Shown piece by piece: positions 17,585-25,857 of a DNA stretch of 64,000 nucleotides. The notes below the pieces were generated by a model, which saw nothing but the letters and a program-made list of their open reading frames with translations, did not search any database and was not told the origin of the DNA. Source of the stretch: Stigmatella ashevillena (GTDB taxonomy: Bacteria > Myxococcota > Myxococcia > Myxococcales > Myxococcaceae); assembly GCF_028368975.1 (NCBI RefSeq), contig NZ_JAQNDM010000002.1, forward strand, positions 7,558,425 through 7,622,424. Reading direction: 5' to 3'. The position numbers and the translations under genes are program-made. How positions within the stretch are numbered: position 1 is the first letter of the stretch; the number at the start of each line of letters is the position of its first letter.

Positions 17585-17971
17585 CAGCTCGCGCAGCTCC
17601 GTCAGCGGCAGATGCCCCCCGCCCAGGTGCAACTGGCCCGCCTGTGCGTGGGCCGACACATAGATGAAGAGCGTGACGTCCGCGCCCGCGGCGGCGAGCT
17701 CGGCCGCCCGTCCGCGCACCTCCGTGAAGGCGGCGCGCACCTGCTCCACCGTGGCGCCGCTGAGCAGGTAGGCCCGCGTCGACTGCACCTGGCCCAGCTC
17801 CCGCATCAGCTCGTGAAAGCGGCGGGCGTCCGTGTCGGCGTAGCGCAACGGCACATCGATGGGGTCTCCCGTGTTGTTGCCGATGGACACCAGCAAGCGC
17901 ACGGGCGCCGCCTGCGCTTCTCCCGCGAGCGCCAGCACCGCGAGGAGCACTCCCAGGCCTGGCAGTCTCAT
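17585..17971 (-). pseudogene. Truncated caspase-family gene copy
   Basis: This fragment encodes about the first 129 residues of the caspase protein at 6924-8495, including the signal peptide and the His108 equivalent. It is cut before the Cys145 motif DTCESG. The frame continues through unrelated sequence to a stop at 17210, so a chimeric product would lack peptidase activity. A coding difference DPIDVPL versus DPTDVPL distinguishes the copies. Confidence 0.85.
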
Positions 17972-18238
17972 GGGCTCTTTTCGAGGACGACCCACTCCAC
18001 CTGGCAGTGGGGGCAGTCGATGCTCGGCGCGCTGGAGGAGGGGCCGCTCAGCCAGTCTCGGAGCTCCTCCACGGTAAAGGGCTCCGGGCGGAAGATGGCC
18101 GCGAGGCGCTCGGGGCCTGGGGCCTCATCGAGTGCGATGCTCTCCTCCTGCACCGAGAGGGTACCGCCGGCCACCCGCGCCGCGGCGGTGCCCTGGTAGG
18201 GGTGGAAGACGGTGAGCTGCCCCGTCCCATCGATGCTG
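17968..18238 (-). pseudogene. Truncated anti-sigma gene copy
   Basis: This carries roughly the last 89 codons of the anti-sigma factor at 8492-9232. It lacks the zinc motif and the transmembrane helix, and there is no sigma gene upstream. One change (VLEES to VQEES) is seen. An internal ATG at about 18174 could start a 68-residue peptide, but nothing suggests function. Confidence 0.85.
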
Positions 18239-18239
18239 G

Positions 18240-18626
18240 CTACTCGGGGTCAGGCGAATCGACTTCCTGCGGCGTGAAGGAGGGCACGAGGTTCAGTTTC
18301 ATCTCCGCCTGCTTCCCGACAGCGAACGTCTTCCCTGCCACCTTCACGAGAGTTCCCCAGGAAGACAGGGGTTGCTTCTGCAGCCACTCCTCAGCACGCG
18401 CCATGTCTGGGAAGACATGTGCAGAATCGACGAAGGAGGGGGCGACCCTGTCCGTGTCGCGGAGGTACTCACGGAACGCCGTGAACTGGCCGGTCACATA
18501 AAGATAATGGAGCGCGTTCGCTACGGTGCTGATCGTATCGCGCGCAGTGTCCGGAACATGCTCCACCGCGCTCTCAAGGGCATGGCACAGGGCTTCAAAT
18601 TCGAAGTCTTCGGGTCGTGTCGTCAA
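18240..18626 (-). CDS. Hypothetical protein, possible partner of the adjacent lipoprotein
   Basis: A 128-aa soluble protein with TTG start 18626; TGAGGT, formed partly by the stop of the upstream gene, serves as ribosome site. No signal peptide. It contains VFPDMARAEEWLQKQ, which resembles MFPDMKTAQDWLKRN in the lipoprotein encoded just upstream, and both segments precede a Val/Gly-rich stretch. The family was not recognised. The gene follows the lipoprotein by 11 bases and ends one base from the duplicated segment. A cytoplasmic immunity or accessory role is speculative. Confidence 0.65.
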   Translation of the reverse strand: MTTRPEDFEFEALCHALESAVEHVPDTARDTISTVANALHYLYVTGQFTAFREYLRDTDRVAPSFVDSAHVFPDMARAEEWLQKQPLSSWGTLVKVAGKTFAVGKQAEMKLNLVPSFTPQEVDSPDPE

Positions 18627-18637
18627 GAGACAGCACC

Positions 18638-19159
18638 TCAGAGAGCCGCGAGAGGAACCAGCACCAGCACGCCCGTTCCTGCCGTGCCAACGACAAAGGC
18701 TGCCCCTGCCACCAGGACGATGCTACCCACCAGCACCTCCGTCTTATTCCGCTTGAGCCAGTCTTGGGCGGTCTTCATATCCGGGAACATCCGGGGCTGT
18801 GCCTCCATCTCCTTCATACATTGCATGTACTCTTCTCTGCACTTCTCCGTGCAGTAGTTGTGGTGTTGCGCACCACCCCGCTTGCGCGGCCAGGGAGGCT
18901 TCGAGTTCCAGCACCGACTGAAGCAAGCGATCTGCTCTGCCGCACAGTCGCGTGAGCCAGTGCCCGTGAACACGGGTTCAAAGGCGCGCGACTCGCGAGG
19001 GTCCTGCCTCGATTCATGCGGCGGTGCTCCCATCCCCTCAAGCCGGACTGCCTCAGAGTCGCCGCGCAACGTGGGCTGGGTGCTTTGGCATGCCACGAGC
19101 ATGAGAAGCAGCGCGGTTGCGGAGCACCGGAATGCTGCAGACATGGGCAATCGATGCAT
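18638..19159 (-). CDS. Cysteine-rich lipoprotein with hydrophobic C-terminus
   Basis: A 173-aa precursor; ATG 19159 (19144 is possible). The lipobox is LMLVACQS. The middle contains CAAEQIACFSRCW and HHNYCTEKCREEYMQCMKEME, a Cys/His cluster likely to bind metal or form disulfides. The last 35 residues form a hydrophobic segment (VGSIVLVAGAAFVVGTAGTGVLVLVPLAAL). Similar lipoproteins are paralogous in myxobacteria, from memory of that group. Together with the coupled gene at 18240 it could be a toxin/immunity pair, but no catalytic motif supports this directly. Confidence 0.65.
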   Translation of the reverse strand: MHRLPMSAAFRCSATALLLMLVACQSTQPTLRGDSEAVRLEGMGAPPHESRQDPRESRAFEPVFTGTGSRDCAAEQIACFSRCWNSKPPWPRKRGGAQHHNYCTEKCREEYMQCMKEMEAQPRMFPDMKTAQDWLKRNKTEVLVGSIVLVAGAAFVVGTAGTGVLVLVPLAAL

Positions 19160-19322
19160 AAGAGGTCTTCAAGCGCCTCCATCCTGCCAGATGGAGCCGA
19201 GGCTCGGTATGTGAATCGATTCACGTTGGGACGATGAAACACGTCACAGCCCCGCTGCGTTCTAGGTGGCAAGGTGCCTCCTACCTGGCCTCATTTGCCA
19301 GGGAACAGGGAGAAACATCGCC

Positions 19323-20495
19323 ATGACACCTCTTGCCCGAAGTTCTTACTCTCGCTTCGTGTCCCTCGTCCTCGGTGGCTTCTTCATGGGAGCACTGGGC
19401 TGTGGAGGAAACACATACCCGATGGATGGCGCCGAGCGTGCCGAAGCGCTCGATTCCGCGTCCCCGTCCGAGTTCCTGTCCACACAGGAGGCAGTCGGAT
19501 CCGATTACGCGCTCGCGCGCGTGGATTGGCTCGAGCCTGCCGTCCTCACCACCGATACGCCCGGCTTCGCCCTCGTGTCGGGCCGAGCGGTGAAGGTGCG
19601 GGCTTTCGTCACAGCGCCAGAAACCGGTGCCCCGGCGCCTCAGGTTCAGATCAAGGTGCTCGATGCACAGCAGCGCGTGCTGGCTGACAGCACGATGACA
19701 AGTCCGGTGGCGGCAACCGTGGGGACGCAGCCGACCCTCGGCAGCCTCAGCGAAGCCTACCTGTTCGAGTTGCAAGCCGAATGGGTGCAGCCAGGGCTGC
19801 AGGTGGACCTCACAGTCAATTCCGGCCCGAGTGGGCTCGATCCCAACCCGGACAACAACCATTTGCTGCTGACCCCCGCCGTTGATCCACCGAACGTGCT
19901 CTACATCACCGTCGTGCCTGTCCAGACCCAGGCAGAGGGCCTGGCCCGCCTTCCGGAGGAGGAGAACGGCCCGGAGGCTACACGCGCAGCGCTGAAGTCC
20001 CTGCTGATGGCCTCCTACCCGCTGAGCGACGTGAAGGTGCGCATCCATGAGCCCTACATGGCCAAGGTCCCCAGCCAGCTCGGCAACTGGGGCAATCTCC
20101 TCGGCGAGATCAAAGACCTCCGTATCGCCGAGGGCAGACACGGCTACTACCTCGGCTTTATCAAGCCGGCGGGGGGGACCACGGTGGGCAACTCGTTCAT
20201 GCCCGGCACCGTGGCGATCGTCTCGGCGGGCAACCCGTGGCGCAAGGGCACCGTGATGCACGAGATGGGACACAACTTCGGGCGGGGTCACGTGGACTGC
20301 GGCGCCATGGACTCGAGCGGGCAGAACTGGGGCTACAACGCCGAGAGCGGCCAGATGATCGATCCGACCCGGACGAGTAACATCATGTCGTACTGCAGCC
20401 CGGGCTGGGTGTCTCACGCCAGTTATCTCAGCATCCTCAAGCGGTTCAGGGACCGGAGGCTGGACTGGCCGACCGATCCCGACGACTGGCAATGA
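19323..20495 (+). CDS. Zinc metalloprotease lipoprotein
   Basis: A 390-aa precursor. ATG 19323 is chosen because the signal peptide MTPLARSSYSRFV...GALGC begins there and GGGAGA lies upstream. Residues 60-185 form a beta-sandwich prodomain or binding domain (VKVRAFVTAPETGAPAPQVQIKVLD). The catalytic domain (about 195-390) has the extended zinc motif HEMGHNFGRGH (His313, Glu314, His317, His323) and the Met-turn NIMSYC. The GxxH arrangement suits metzincin-like proteases such as M66/M72-type families. It is monocistronic, ending at a strong hairpin. Confidence 0.85.
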   Translation: MTPLARSSYSRFVSLVLGGFFMGALGCGGNTYPMDGAERAEALDSASPSEFLSTQEAVGSDYALARVDWLEPAVLTTDTPGFALVSGRAVKVRAFVTAPETGAPAPQVQIKVLDAQQRVLADSTMTSPVAATVGTQPTLGSLSEAYLFELQAEWVQPGLQVDLTVNSGPSGLDPNPDNNHLLLTPAVDPPNVLYITVVPVQTQAEGLARLPEEENGPEATRAALKSLLMASYPLSDVKVRIHEPYMAKVPSQLGNWGNLLGEIKDLRIAEGRHGYYLGFIKPAGGTTVGNSFMPGTVAIVSAGNPWRKGTVMHEMGHNFGRGHVDCGAMDSSGQNWGYNAESGQMIDPTRTSNIMSYCSPGWVSHASYLSILKRFRDRRLDWPTDPDDWQ

Positions 20496-20508
20496 CGGAC
20501 CGCGCGCG

Positions 20509-20536
20509 GGGCGCCCAGCACTTCAGCTGGGCGCCC
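20509..20536 (+). terminator. Strong hairpin, likely terminator of the metalloprotease gene
   Basis: An 11-bp perfect GC-rich stem, GGGCGCCCAGC at 20509-20519 and GCTGGGCGCCC at 20526-20536, with loop ACTTCA. It starts 13 bp after the stop codon. There is only a weak T-rich tail (TCTC), but the stem is very stable. Confidence 0.7.
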
Positions 20537-20646
20537 TCTCAGGGAGAGGGGGGCCTGCCGGGGACTCATGGACGGCTGGATCGCCGGGCAAGTGAAGCGA
20601 TCCCGTGGAGCGCGCCATAAAGCACGCGAGGACGGCAGGCCCTTTG

Positions 20647-22881
20647 TCAGGGAACGCTGCCGACCTGAACCAACTGCCATTGCTGGTTGGCGCCGCCGCT
20701 CCACGGCCATTGGATGACGTTTGCGCCATCCGTCATGGCAGCGTCTTCGACGTCGACCACCATGCCGCTGAGTCGGCTTACGATCCGGACGTAACCGCCG
20801 CCCGCATCGACAACCTGCCACTGCTGATTGGCGCTCCCCCGGCTCGTGAACTGGATGAGGTGCGCTCCTGCGGTGGTCACGGCGCCGTTGACGTCCAGCG
20901 ATCTGCCGCTGTTGCGGTTGATCAAGTCGTAGTATCCACCGCCGGCGTCGACCATGCGCCACTCGTCGTTGGTGGTGCTGTCCACGTAGGCCCACTGAAT
21001 GACCTCTGCCGTGTCGGACCTCGAAGCGCCGTAAACGGCGAGTGCCTTGCCGCTCTGACGGTTGATGATTTTGTAGATGGCGCTCGGAACCACCGGCACA
21101 TTCTGGGACGTGATGCGAATCGCCGCTCCGCCGTTCGCCCTCACGGGAATGCTGAGAACGCTGGTGCTCGTCACCTGCTGAACCTGGTATGCGATGTCGT
21201 TGTCCGAGGTTCCGTCCATGTAGATGTGCGCGGTGTAGTTCGTGCCCGCGGTCAGGAACGACAGGGGGATGGCCGCCGTCCTCCCCGTCCCGCTGGCGAT
21301 CGTGCCGACATACCAGTCATTTCCCCGTCTGCGCGCGAGCGTGGCGTACTGGCTCGGATTTCCCTCCAGCAGGCGCGTGTCATCCCAGGTCGACGGAAGT
21401 GCGCGCAGGAACTCCCGGGCAATGCTGTTGCGGTACATCGCCCCATGGTCGGAGTAGTGCTGGATGTAGGATGCGAGCAGGACAGGCAGCGCGGTCTGAT
21501 GGGCCCAGGTGGTCTGCCCGCCGGAGTTCGAGTAGGCGCCAGGCGTGTAGTCCATGGGACCGATGGCACCGCGGGTGAAGATCAACGAGAGATTGTGCGC
21601 CGCGGACAGTTCTCCTTGTTCCGCGCCGAAGACGGCTTCCTGGGTGAGGACGTTGGGCCACTTGCGGCCGATACCATTCGGTTTGGTGCACCCGTGGAAG
21701 TTGACGAGCAACCGGTTCTCCGCCGCCACCTGGGCGAGCTTCTCGTAGAGCTGCATCGTGACCTGGGAATCACCATCGAAGAAGTCGACCTTGACGCCAC
21801 GCACGCCCCAGCCCGCCCAGCGGCTGAAGAGCGTGCGCATCTGCGTTTCGTTTTTCACGTCCTCGTCGTTCACCCACAGCCAGATACCGACGTTCTTCGC
21901 GTTCGCGTAGTTCACGAGCGACGGCACCCAGCTGTCCTGCCAGCCTTCGTCCACCAGGTAATACTCCCAGCCCATGGCCGAGGCGGAGTCGACGAACGAG
22001 ACGTGCGTGTTGTAATCCGATTGATTCCCGCCGGCTCGCCAGGACCAACCCGAGCGGCCCGGCCGGATCCACGAGGTATCGGCGAGCTGGGACGGGGTGC
22101 TCAGGTTCTCGACCAGGCTCGACTCGACGATCTGGGCGAGCGAACCGATGACCGCGAGCCTCCAGGGGCTGTTGAACTGCCGCGACGTGCTCACGCTCGC
22201 CGTGGTGGGCCAGGCCAACCGCAGATGGTTTCCACTGCCACCGGTCAACTGTGCCGTGTGGTAACTCCCTCCGATGTCGCTTTCGGCCAGCAGGACCCAC
22301 CGGTTGCCCGCCGTTGCCAGCACCGGCATGCCGAGAGTGCCGCTGGAGAAGGTGCTGCGCGCCGTGTAGTAGCCTTCATAATTCGACACGTAGGGCTGCG
22401 CATAACCTGTCGCCGCGTCCGGCAGATTGAAGGAGCTGCTTTCACTGTAGATGAAGAGCGCGCCGCTGCCGGGAACGCGGTAGCGATAGGCGATGCCGTC
22501 GTCATACGCGCGCACGGCCAGTTGCAGTTCCTGACCGCCCTTCGAGAAGCGCAGCACCGCCTCGTTGGCGGAGTTGAGGTAGTTCGCCTTCTTCCGGGCA
22601 GGAAGGGAGTAGCTCTCGTTGATGACGGTGTTGCTCCGGCTGACGAAGCTCAACCCGCTCGAGAAATCGCCGACGCTGGTGCTGATCCCCAACGCGGAGT
22701 TTTCGAGCACCACGGCACCGCCCTGCGTGACGGAGTAGCTCAGGGCGCCGGTGGACGTGTTGAGGCTGACGGACATCTGGGTCGCGCCGTTGGGAGAGGA
22801 CACGGTCCATTGGGCCCAGGCGTTGGCAGGCATCAGCGCCAGCAGGCCGATGCTCAATAAGACAGCACGGATGGATTGCAT
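20647..22881 (-). CDS. Secreted glycoside hydrolase family 97 with ricin-type lectin tail
   Basis: A 744-aa exoenzyme; ATG 22881 has AAGGAG upstream and opens the signal peptide MQSIRAVLLSIGLLALMPANAWAQ. The N-terminal GH97 beta-sandwich (25-270) has WTVSSPNGATQMSVSL and YDDGIAYRYR. The (beta/alpha)8 barrel (about 280-550) has YYLVDEGWQDSW, GVKVDFFDGDSQ and VNFHGCTKPNGIGRKWPNVLTQEAVFGAE. Asp366 is a candidate nucleophile and Glu415 a candidate acid/base, as in retaining GH97 alpha-galactosidases, though this assignment is by eye. Residues about 610-740 are ricin-B-like repeats (YKIINRQSGKALAV, YYDLINRNSGRSLDV, YVRIVSRLSGMVVDV). It likely releases alpha-linked sugars outside the cell. Confidence 0.9.
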   Translation of the reverse strand: MQSIRAVLLSIGLLALMPANAWAQWTVSSPNGATQMSVSLNTSTGALSYSVTQGGAVVLENSALGISTSVGDFSSGLSFVSRSNTVINESYSLPARKKANYLNSANEAVLRFSKGGQELQLAVRAYDDGIAYRYRVPGSGALFIYSESSSFNLPDAATGYAQPYVSNYEGYYTARSTFSSGTLGMPVLATAGNRWVLLAESDIGGSYHTAQLTGGSGNHLRLAWPTTASVSTSRQFNSPWRLAVIGSLAQIVESSLVENLSTPSQLADTSWIRPGRSGWSWRAGGNQSDYNTHVSFVDSASAMGWEYYLVDEGWQDSWVPSLVNYANAKNVGIWLWVNDEDVKNETQMRTLFSRWAGWGVRGVKVDFFDGDSQVTMQLYEKLAQVAAENRLLVNFHGCTKPNGIGRKWPNVLTQEAVFGAEQGELSAAHNLSLIFTRGAIGPMDYTPGAYSNSGGQTTWAHQTALPVLLASYIQHYSDHGAMYRNSIAREFLRALPSTWDDTRLLEGNPSQYATLARRRGNDWYVGTIASGTGRTAAIPLSFLTAGTNYTAHIYMDGTSDNDIAYQVQQVTSTSVLSIPVRANGGAAIRITSQNVPVVPSAIYKIINRQSGKALAVYGASRSDTAEVIQWAYVDSTTNDEWRMVDAGGGYYDLINRNSGRSLDVNGAVTTAGAHLIQFTSRGSANQQWQVVDAGGGYVRIVSRLSGMVVDVEDAAMTDGANVIQWPWSGGANQQWQLVQVGSVP

Positions 22882-22936
22882 CACGACGTTTCTCCTTGGC
22901 GAATCCTGTGTCGGCCTGGGGTGGGCAAGGCTTGGC

Positions 22937-24202
22937 TCAGCAGCCCACGAATCCCTGGCAGTACGGGAGGATGCCCAGCTCGTTCTGGATGGAGCCCAGT
23001 GGGGCGAAGGCAAAATTCCACGGGCTGGAGCCCGCGCCCCACATCAGGCCCGTCAGTTGGGCGCTGTTCCCAGACAGGAAGTACACCGGCGAGCCGCTGT
23101 CACCCGGCGCGCCGTTCTGCTGGGGGCTGGTGGCGATGTAGTTGCAGAAATAGGTATGGGGAGTGCCGCCCGAGTTGACGGTGGCGCATGCCCACTGAAT
23201 GGTGCCACTCGTGGTGCCGCTCGTGCGGCCCGTTTTATAGACGACCTGTCCTTGCGAGGGGTAGAGCACCTTGCTGGGGACCTCCAACCAACTGGAGATG
23301 GATAGGTTGAAGGGGCCGGGAGTCATCGCCACGAGCGGGTTGACGGAGGTGGTGGCGCTGAAGAAGGCGCTGTCGCTGTTGCGGCAGATGCGCCCCGAGG
23401 GACAACTGCCCCCACTGCTGTAATAGGGATCGGTGGTTTCGGTGCCGATCAGGTCGGGATAGACGGGCTGGTAGGCGGGCGTGGAATCGACGCCGCCCTG
23501 GGTCTGCGTGCAGTGGGAATTGGTCACGAAGCCGAGTGTGCCGGCCTGGAGTGCGCTGAAGCCCAACGTGCAATAGCTGCCAGGCGTTTCAATCTGGAGT
23601 CCACCGGTGATGGGCCGCCAGCCCCCCTGGACGTTGGCGGGGAGGATGGGGCCCACCTCGACGATGTCGATGGCATCCCGATCCACCGCCAGCCGTTCGA
23701 GGACCTTCTCGATACCCGGCCGTGCCTCGGCACGTTCGATGCCGACGGCGACGCGGTTCGTTTTCTCATCCACGTCCGTGAGCACGGCACCCGCCTGAGA
23801 TAGGAGATCCGGGGTGATTCGCGCCTGGAGGGCCTTGAGCTGGGCGAAGGTGCGGGTGGCCGGCTCCGTCACCAGTCCGTCCACAGGGAGTTTCTCCTGT
23901 CCGAACACGGTGGCGATGGCGCGCTCGGCGGCGGGGGCCGCGGAGGCTTGGACCAAGCGCACGACCAACCGGCCCTTCTCGTCGTAGTACATGCCCCCGA
24001 AGCTCGGGACAGCGGCGTTGACCGCGAGCAGTGCTTCATCGAGCGTTTGGAGCTGGAGTGGGCTCAGCGGTCCACCGGTCCGTAACTCCGCCGCGTGGGA
24101 GACGGGCTCCACCTCCTTGGCCCGCTCGGAGACGTCGCCACAACCCACCAGCCACAGTGCGGCTGTGGATGCCACCACTTGCGAGATGCCCTGCTTCGAC
24201 AT
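22937..24202 (-). CDS. Chymotrypsin-fold serine protease lipoprotein (streptogrisin-like)
   Basis: A 421-aa precursor starting at ATG 24202 with AAGGAG upstream. The lipobox is LWLVGCG. An N-terminal prodomain (about 40-190) precedes the catalytic domain. The triad is His230 (TNSHC), Asp277 (RNSDSAFF) and Ser369 (GAPGDSGSPVY). Several Cys residues in the mature domain fit S1-type disulfides. The prodomain plus GDSGSP arrangement resembles streptogrisin/alpha-lytic relatives. A 55-bp gap separates it from the GH97 start, so they could be cotranscribed. Confidence 0.87.
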   Translation of the reverse strand: MSKQGISQVVASTAALWLVGCGDVSERAKEVEPVSHAAELRTGGPLSPLQLQTLDEALLAVNAAVPSFGGMYYDEKGRLVVRLVQASAAPAAERAIATVFGQEKLPVDGLVTEPATRTFAQLKALQARITPDLLSQAGAVLTDVDEKTNRVAVGIERAEARPGIEKVLERLAVDRDAIDIVEVGPILPANVQGGWRPITGGLQIETPGSYCTLGFSALQAGTLGFVTNSHCTQTQGGVDSTPAYQPVYPDLIGTETTDPYYSSGGSCPSGRICRNSDSAFFSATTSVNPLVAMTPGPFNLSISSWLEVPSKVLYPSQGQVVYKTGRTSGTTSGTIQWACATVNSGGTPHTYFCNYIATSPQQNGAPGDSGSPVYFLSGNSAQLTGLMWGAGSSPWNFAFAPLGSIQNELGILPYCQGFVGC

Positions 24203-24301
24203 GTGCTCTCTCCTTGGGAATGAAGGGGGCCCGGAATCCCAACCTTTGGCTGGGAAAGGGGGTGAGCCGAAAGCGCTCGTTACGTTCAACCTGCGCATCG
24301 T

Positions 24302-24320
24302 GCGAGAGAGGCCCTCTCGC
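24302..24320 (-). terminator. Possible hairpin terminator downstream of the 24328 gene
   Basis: A seven-base stem GCGAGAG/CTCTCGC with a five-base loop lies eight bases after the stop of the leftward gene at 24328. There is no T-tract, so the role is uncertain. Confidence 0.35.
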
Positions 24321-24327
24321 TTCGGGC

Positions 24328-24801
24328 TTACTTGCTCAGCTTGATGTACACGCGCTTGGTTCTCCCGTCCTCGCTGATTTCTGTCTTGGTCTCCGTGTGA
24401 GAGCCTGCGCTCCAGGTTTGGCCCCCGTCATCCGTCCACTCGACTTTGATCTTCTTGTTGGTGGTTCCGGGGACGAAGGGAGCCGACCAGTAAAAGGTGT
24501 TTGGGAGGACCTGGCCCGTGACATAGGAGTAATAGGCAGGCTGCCGAAGCTGGGGGTTGATGCTTTGCTTGTTGGGAGCGATGTACAGCTTGATTCCGTG
24601 CTTGTAGTTGAAGCCGTCCTGTTGAACGGCTTCCCACGTGTACGTTAGCCGGACCTTCGCCTCCTTCGGAATGTTTCCCCGGTCCACGTCGTGCACAAGA
24701 TAAAGGGTGTTGTCGGCAGCCCAGGCGGCCTGGGAGAGGCCCATGGACAATGTGATGCAGAGGACAGCGAACACAGGCTGAAGCATTTTAAGAGAATTCA
24801 T
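24328..24801 (-). CDS. Secreted protein of unknown function
   Basis: A 157-aa precursor, ATG 24801 with AGGGGGA upstream. Cleavable Sec signal peptide (MNSLKMLQPV...QAAWA-AD). The mature 128 residues are beta-rich and polar, with KVRLTYTWEAVQQDGFNYKHGIKLYIAP and KIKVEWTDDGGQTWSAGSHTETKT, resembling an Ig-like or pilus-associated sandwich. No cysteines in the mature part and no motif known to me. It is 15 bp downstream of the Asp-Ala-Gly lipoprotein gene and probably shares its transcript. Confidence 0.7.
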   Translation of the reverse strand: MNSLKMLQPVFAVLCITLSMGLSQAAWAADNTLYLVHDVDRGNIPKEAKVRLTYTWEAVQQDGFNYKHGIKLYIAPNKQSINPQLRQPAYYSYVTGQVLPNTFYWSAPFVPGTTNKKIKVEWTDDGGQTWSAGSHTETKTEISEDGRTKRVYIKLSK

Positions 24802-24816
24802 GGTTGTCCCCCTGGG

Positions 24817-25299
24817 CTATTGAGCATCGGCGAGCGTGATGCACGCTTCCTCGGGTGGAGGCTCTACATAGGACGTTCCTTCGGGGGCCCCTGCGGCTTC
24901 CTCGGCCTCAACCCACTCGCTCGTGATGACTTCGCAAAGGACACCCGCGTCGATGCCTGCGTCGATGGGCGTGCCCGCGTCAATGCCTGCGTCGATGGGC
25001 GTGCCCGCGTCGATGCCCGCGTCGATGGGCGTGCCCGCGTCGATGCCTGCGTCGATGGGCAGTCCCGCATCGACTTGCGTTCCGGCGTCGATGGGCGTGC
25101 CTGCGTCGACTTGCGGCCCCGCGTCAATGGGCAGCCCCGCATCGACTTGCGTTCCGGCGTCACGCGTGGCGAGCCCGTTGCTTTCCTGAGACAGAGGCTG
25201 AGCCAGTTCCATCTCCTCGGCGCCCATGGGGCCACATCCGCCGACGATGAGGCTTCCCAGACAGACGGAAACCGCTGAGAGGGACATCCATTTTTTCAT
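24817..25299 (-). CDS. Asp-Ala-Gly repeat lipoprotein
   Basis: A 160-aa precursor; ATG 25299 with GAGGT upstream. The lipobox is LIVGGCG. Residues about 47-118 consist of about fifteen DAG units (types DAGTPI, DAGLPI, DAGTQV and DAGI). The C-terminal 40 residues include EVITSEWVEAEEAAG and ACITLADAQ with two or three cysteines. DAG spacers are frequent in myxobacterial lipoproteins and may act as a flexible or calcium-binding stalk (inference). Repeat number may vary between strains because the DNA is an imperfect tandem array. Confidence 0.75.
   Translation of the reverse strand: MKKWMSLSAVSVCLGSLIVGGCGPMGAEEMELAQPLSQESNGLATRDAGTQVDAGLPIDAGPQVDAGTPIDAGTQVDAGLPIDAGIDAGTPIDAGIDAGTPIDAGIDAGTPIDAGIDAGVLCEVITSEWVEAEEAAGAPEGTSYVEPPPEEACITLADAQ
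24945..25160 (-). repeat. Tandem minisatellite encoding Asp-Ala-Gly units
   Basis: Imperfect units of 12-18 bp built around GTCGATG and GGGCGTGCC/GGGCAGTCC recur across this stretch and stay in frame with the lipoprotein. Unit spacing is irregular and there are no unique spacers, so this is a coding microsatellite and not a CRISPR array. Confidence 0.8.
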
Positions 25300-25469
25300 G
25301 AGGTGACCTCGGGGACAGTCTCGCGAGCGCGATGCAGTCCTGAACAGGTTCAATCAGTAATAGCCGTAAAGCAGCCTATCCTGGATAGGACGGCATTTCA
25401 ATAGGGAGAGATTTTTGCGCCCCGCGCAATCGTTCTCATGCGCCTGGGCCTGGTTTCCGAGAGGTGCTG

Positions 25470-25833
25470 GAGGCATCCCGCAGCCATGCCACCTATCCGG
25501 TGGACATCACTTCGAGGGAGTCGCTGCTCAGCGTCTTCCGGTCCGCTTCCGCCTGGGCAACAAGCTGATGGGCCAGGTCAACGTCGCGCGGCTCGGGCTC
25601 GAGTTCGTGCGCGATGGGGGATCGATCCCCCTCACCGGTGGCGTGCTCGCGCAAGAGCCCATGCCGAGTACCGCCGCCATCGCGCTTGTCCATTCAGCGC
25701 TTGAGGGCTTCACGCGCGGCGGCGGATGAAGGGCGTACCGGGCATGCCCGCGGCTCAAGTGGCGCACGCCTCCGTGGAGAGCGTGGAGGGCAAGCGCTCC
25801 GGGCAGGTGCTCGATGCCCGCAGGCTCGCCTGA
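25470..25833 (+). pseudogene. Degraded short-chain dehydrogenase/reductase gene
   Basis: Three frame-separated pieces read like parts of one SDR. The first is HATYPVDITSRESLLSVF (near 25488-25540). The second is RLGNKLMGQVNVARLGLEFVRDGGSIPLTGGVLAQEPMPSTAAIALVHSALEGF, ending at 25728. The third is MPAAQVAHASVESVEGKRSGQVLDARRLA, ending at TGA 25833. The order matches the central and C-terminal parts of small SDRs, including VNVA, the DGGSI strand and the GALEGF helix. The Rossmann glycine motif, the YxxxK region and the segment before the last piece are missing or frameshifted. Confidence 0.6.
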
Positions 25834-25857
25834 GACTCCACGCCCACTTCGGGGTGT

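Larger units (their letters stand above)
17585..18238. repeat. Direct repeat, truncated second copy (654 bp)
   Basis: About 99% identical, without indels, to 8109-8762, and in the same orientation. Both ends break inside genes: the left end within the caspase gene before the catalytic Cys, the right end within the anti-sigma gene. One base separates the right end from the TAG stop of the gene at 18240. Near-identity implies a recent event or ongoing gene conversion. Confidence 0.93.

Noticed and set aside
19281-20492. 403-codon minus-strand open frame
   Set aside because: It is antisense to the metalloprotease lipoprotein with the HEMGH motif; no start signal or domain was seen.
20605-22860. 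Long open frame of 751 codons on the plus strand
   Set aside because: It is antisense to the well-supported GH97 gene and its translation is Arg/Val/Gly-rich without domains, as expected for high-GC shadows.
24945-25160. CRISPR array
   Set aside because: The repeat is short, in frame and without unique spacers; it encodes DAG units in a lipoprotein.
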